From positions 1 to 64,000 of the forward strand of contig JALONL010000016.1 of assembly GCA_025454955.1 (NCBI GenBank): a stretch of 64,000 nucleotides of DNA, written 5' to 3'. The notes under the pieces are model-generated. The model searched no databases, was not told the DNA's origin, and saw only the letters and a program-made list of their open reading frames with translations. Both the position numbers and the translations under genes were made by a program. Shown here one piece after another: positions 61,376 through 64,000 of this stretch (position 1 is the first letter of the stretch; every line of letters begins with the position of its first letter). Source of the stretch: Bacteroidia bacterium (lineage in GTDB: Bacteria > Bacteroidota > Bacteroidia > Palsa-965).

Positions 61376-61394
61376 AAATGAATTGGCTTTCGGG
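61376..61394 (+). repeat. 19-bp element shared upstream of two small genes (copy 2)
   Basis: AAATGAATTGGCTTTCGGG, one mismatch to copy 1 at 60759-60777; it lies 101 bp before the gene at 61495. It probably marks a duplicated upstream region. Confidence 0.5.
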
Positions 61395-61494
61395 GCTACC
61401 TTAGCCAGATGAAGGTTAGAAGATTTACGCATAGATTTTTTCGTGACGGATTCACCTCCAGGTAAACAAATCAAAGTATTTAGAAACAGGTAAA

Positions 61495-62127
61495 ATGAAG
61501 GGATTGATTGCGTTTATTTATTTTCTGTTTATGATATTAATATCATGCAATCATTTAGTTAGCCCGTCTCAATCCTTAAAACCAATAACAGATAGTAAGT
61601 GTGCGGATATTTACAGAATGTTTTTGCTTGATAAAAATAAGCAAAGAGAAGGTTTGTCATTACCTTGTAATGATACAATAGAACTAATCCGTATTATGCT
61701 TGATTACAGGGGAGATACAACAATTAACAGCGTTTTTTTCGGCAATACCTCAATGTTGCCTGTATTTAAGAGCGACAGTACGCTGAAATTATATTGGATA
61801 TCAACAGATTATGTTAATTATAACAATCAGCTTGTTACCAACCAGCTTTCAGCCCTGTATGTGATTTCTGCAATGTACTATAATGATTATAGATTTTGCG
61901 AGAATATCCGCTTGTTTGATTTGAGCAAAAAGAAGTATATAACAAATCTAAAATATTACTATCAGGGAGTTTCCGATTATCACATTGTTTCAGATAATCA
62001 AACAATTGCCAATATTTTTAAGAAAACCCAACTTTGGTATATTGAACTTGAGAAAAATGGGTTGAATAATATGAGAAAGAAAAATATTCCTCCTCCGTTA
62101 TTGAAGAATATTAGATGGGATAAATAG
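61495..62127 (+). CDS. Small lipoprotein of unknown function
   Basis: 210 aa. Lipoprotein signal MKGLIAFIYFLFMILISC with lipobox LISC. The mature part is Asn/Tyr-rich and AT-rich in coding (VFFGNTSMLPVF, ALYVISAMYYNDYRFCENIRLFDLSKKKYI) without recognised family. A proline stretch (IPPPLLKNI) lies near the end. It shares an upstream 19-bp element with the preceding small gene but little protein similarity. Confidence 0.65.
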   Translation: MKGLIAFIYFLFMILISCNHLVSPSQSLKPITDSKCADIYRMFLLDKNKQREGLSLPCNDTIELIRIMLDYRGDTTINSVFFGNTSMLPVFKSDSTLKLYWISTDYVNYNNQLVTNQLSALYVISAMYYNDYRFCENIRLFDLSKKKYITNLKYYYQGVSDYHIVSDNQTIANIFKKTQLWYIELEKNGLNNMRKKNIPPPLLKNIRWDK

Positions 62128-62234
62128 TTTTACAGCCTCTCCAAACCGACTACCGGTTCAAAGAGTAAACAGCTAAAAATTCGAAATCATTCCATCAGAC
62201 TCAATTGTTAGCGTTTTAAGCGAGGTGTTTGTTT

Positions 62235-64000
62235 TTATTTCCTGCTCAGCGCCTTCTTCAAATAGATATAATCAATAAAATAAAGCACCCTCACCGAAAG
62301 CTGGTTAAGCTGCGGAGCCTGCAACGTATTTTTAAGATTGTAGGTGTAGTTGTAATTTATCTGCTGTAAACCCACCTCGTCGGTAAGCACATTCTGTTTC
62401 CAGGCCACACTTAAAATGCTTCCCGGTGCAAAAATCCAGCGAAACACAATATCGGTATTGAAAGAGTTGAAGCTGAAGTTGTGATTGCCGGTGTAGGCGT
62501 AATAATCTTCCAAAATTCCTTCGTTGTTGAGCGTGTAGTAGCCCGTGTAGCGCCCGGTGGCCCAGAAGTGGCGGCCCACGAGGGTTATCGACATATCGCG
62601 TTTAAATACGTAGCTGGCGGTAATGCTGTTTTCGATATTGCGCAAAATGCGGCGGCCGAATACAATGTTGCCGTTGCTCTCGGTATTTACCCAGCCGCGG
62701 TCGCCAATGTCGTTGTGTGTGTTCGGATTGAGCGAAAAGGTGAGACGGTCGTTTACCCGCCAGTCCATCCAGATGCCGCCGCCAACCCACGGGTTGGCCG
62801 GAATGGTTTCGGTAATCTTGTCGGTGGTGCCCCAGTACATGTTTATGCCGCCGCTTACCTTTTTGTTGGAATTGGTGTTGTATCCGCCCCAGGCGCTAAT
62901 CAGACGGCGGCGGAGGAAATACCTGCCCGGTTCGCGCGGCTCATAGTAATCGCGTATATCATACGGGCTCACTTCCATGCCAAAGAACATGTTGGAGAAA
63001 TTGCGGAACTGAAACCACGAATTCATATTCAGGCTGAACAGGTTGCGCTCTTTGGTAATGAGGTTGTACTGATACGACATATTCACCCCAAAATTGCCCT
63101 GGTTAAGCCTTTTCCACGGGTTGAAAATGAAATAGGTGATACCGGCATTCTGCTGGGCAAAATTGGTTTCAAACGTAATGCCCATGTCGTTGGCGTCGAA
63201 ATTACGGCTCTTCACATTGCGCGACACGTAGTATTGAATTTTGCCGCTGGTGCGGGCCAGTTGCAAATTGTACTGGTAGCCGAGGCGGGCATCAAACTCG
63301 CCGCGAATGCTGTCAACCGGTGTAAGAATATCGCTCACGGCCCCGTCGAAACGAAGCTGCCAGTTTTGCTTTTTATCGTTCAGCACCGTGCCTGCGCCGG
63401 TTACATTGGCACTGTTCCAGCCGCGTGCGCGTATTACATTGGTGTTTATGAAATAGGCCGATGAACTGTTTTGCATTTGTTTTTGAAACACCACAATGTT
63501 GTAGTTGGAACGCGGCTCGGTGAGGATTTTTCGTTTTTCGCCGGTTATTGTGTCCTGCGCCTCGGCATACGTATCTTCCACAAACGCATTGAGAATGCCT
63601 ATGCCCATGCCGCTGTTGGTGCGGCCCGATATTTTGGTGGCATTCATTAGCCGCGACTGTGTGGGGTTTTTGCTCAGCACCTCGCTGCTGTCTGTTTGAT
63701 ATGACGCACCAAAGAACCCCGTGGGCCTTTTGCCTATGCGCCGCGAGTAGAACAAATCGCCCAACTGAAACAAATCGACACCCTCGGTAAAAAACGGACG
63801 CTGCTCCTGAAACTGCTGCTCGAAAGCGCCCAGGTTCTTAATTACATTGTCGCTCTGCACCTGACTAAAATCGGGCAGCAGGGTCATGTCGAGGGTGAAG
63901 CTTTCGTTGATGCCGTACTTTACATCCATGCCGCCGGCGTAGTTGAACACGGGCGAAGTTTCGCCAAAGCGGTCGTCGTTTTGCCAGATGAGCGAGGCGT
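62235..64000 (-). CDS. DUF5916-family outer-membrane protein (partial, N-terminus outside window)
   Basis: The frame stays open to the window edge; codons before the GTG at 63950 read ASLIWQNDDRFGETSPV in frame, so the true start is beyond 64000. GGMDVKYGINESFTLDMTLLPDFSQVQSDN and QRPFFTEGVDLFQLGDLFYSRRIGKRP are hallmarks of the DUF5916 C-terminal beta-barrel. The remainder alternates aromatic beta-strands (GYQYNLQLARTSGKIQYYVSRNVKSR) to the end, LYFIDYIYLKKALSRK. These proteins often have an N-terminal carbohydrate-binding-like domain, which would lie outside. Function unknown. Confidence 0.85.
   Translation of the reverse strand, partial: ASLIWQNDDRFGETSPVFNYAGGMDVKYGINESFTLDMTLLPDFSQVQSDNVIKNLGAFEQQFQEQRPFFTEGVDLFQLGDLFYSRRIGKRPTGFFGASYQTDSSEVLSKNPTQSRLMNATKISGRTNSGMGIGILNAFVEDTYAEAQDTITGEKRKILTEPRSNYNIVVFQKQMQNSSSAYFINTNVIRARGWNSANVTGAGTVLNDKKQNWQLRFDGAVSDILTPVDSIRGEFDARLGYQYNLQLARTSGKIQYYVSRNVKSRNFDANDMGITFETNFAQQNAGITYFIFNPWKRLNQGNFGVNMSYQYNLITKERNLFSLNMNSWFQFRNFSNMFFGMEVSPYDIRDYYEPREPGRYFLRRRLISAWGGYNTNSNKKVSGGINMYWGTTDKITETIPANPWVGGGIWMDWRVNDRLTFSLNPNTHNDIGDRGWVNTESNGNIVFGRRILRNIENSITASYVFKRDMSITLVGRHFWATGRYTGYYTLNNEGILEDYYAYTGNHNFSFNSFNTDIVFRWIFAPGSILSVAWKQNVLTDEVGLQQINYNYTYNLKNTLQAPQLNQLSVRVLYFIDYIYLKKALSRK

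Noticed and set aside
62481..63464. 327-aa plus-strand ORF opposite the DUF5916 gene
   Set aside because: Antisense shadow of the beta-barrel coding sequence.

Overview
The window is chromosomal DNA of a Gram-negative member of the Bacteroidota. The evidence is type IX secretion (T9SS) sorting domains (type A at 415-2856, type B in seven proteins at 40-61 kb), a DUF5916 outer-membrane protein, TPR-linked histidine kinases, LpxB, and promoters of the TTTG-N19/20-TAnnTTTG type specific to this phylum. I saw no rRNA, tRNA, CRISPR array or insertion sequence. I do not place it below phylum level.

Layout. 0-6.4 kb: a secreted HYR/glycine-rich protein, EttA, and two related exported TapB-like proteins. 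6.5-8.2 kb: an AT-rich ATPase + TOPRIM (DUF3226-like) pair, a candidate defence module, directly abutting hisS. 8.2-14.1 kb: hisS, hutH, an exported NTR-like protein, a lipoprotein, then an AraC regulator + cupin pair. 14.2-16.1 kb: an AT-rich patch of three genes of unknown function. 16.2-21 kb: RarA, two tandem repeat arrays with a period near 59 bp, a TIGR02757 protein, and an HTH regulator divergent from a CsgG-like exported protein. 22.3-25.1 kb: three paralogous lipoproteins with an IEKRRYKxGWY motif and a membrane-embedded C-terminus. 25.2-29.1 kb: an acetyltransferase, a 121-aa protein separated by a hairpin from a TPR histidine kinase, and its LuxR-type response regulator. 29.3-31.3 kb: a caspase-family protease followed by a TIR-STING protein, with no CD-NTase gene nearby. 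31.4-38.2 kb: a large UvrD/AddA-like helicase with a decayed nuclease motif, then the coupled operon surE - small membrane protein - lpxB - spoIID-like. 38.2-40.2 kb: a Zur-like Fur repressor divergent from a COG0523 metal chaperone, sharing a mirrored promoter/operator. 40.3-60.6 kb: seven paralogous secreted Kelch + PKD + Ig-like + CHU_C proteins and one WG-repeat protein, all on the minus strand and probably served by one promoter at 60.65 kb. 60.9-64 kb: two small lipoprotein-like genes and the 3' part of a DUF5916 gene running off the window.

Two themes stand out. One is immunity: the TIR-STING + caspase pair and the ATPase + TOPRIM pair each look like a compact two-gene abortive-infection module. 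The other is the cell surface: a 20-kb array of T9SS cargo that has diversified by duplication, mosaic exchange and change in Ig-like repeat number, so that mature length tracks repeat count. Regulatory structure is unusually readable at the zur/COG0523 divergon, the array promoter and the hairpin before the TPR kinase.
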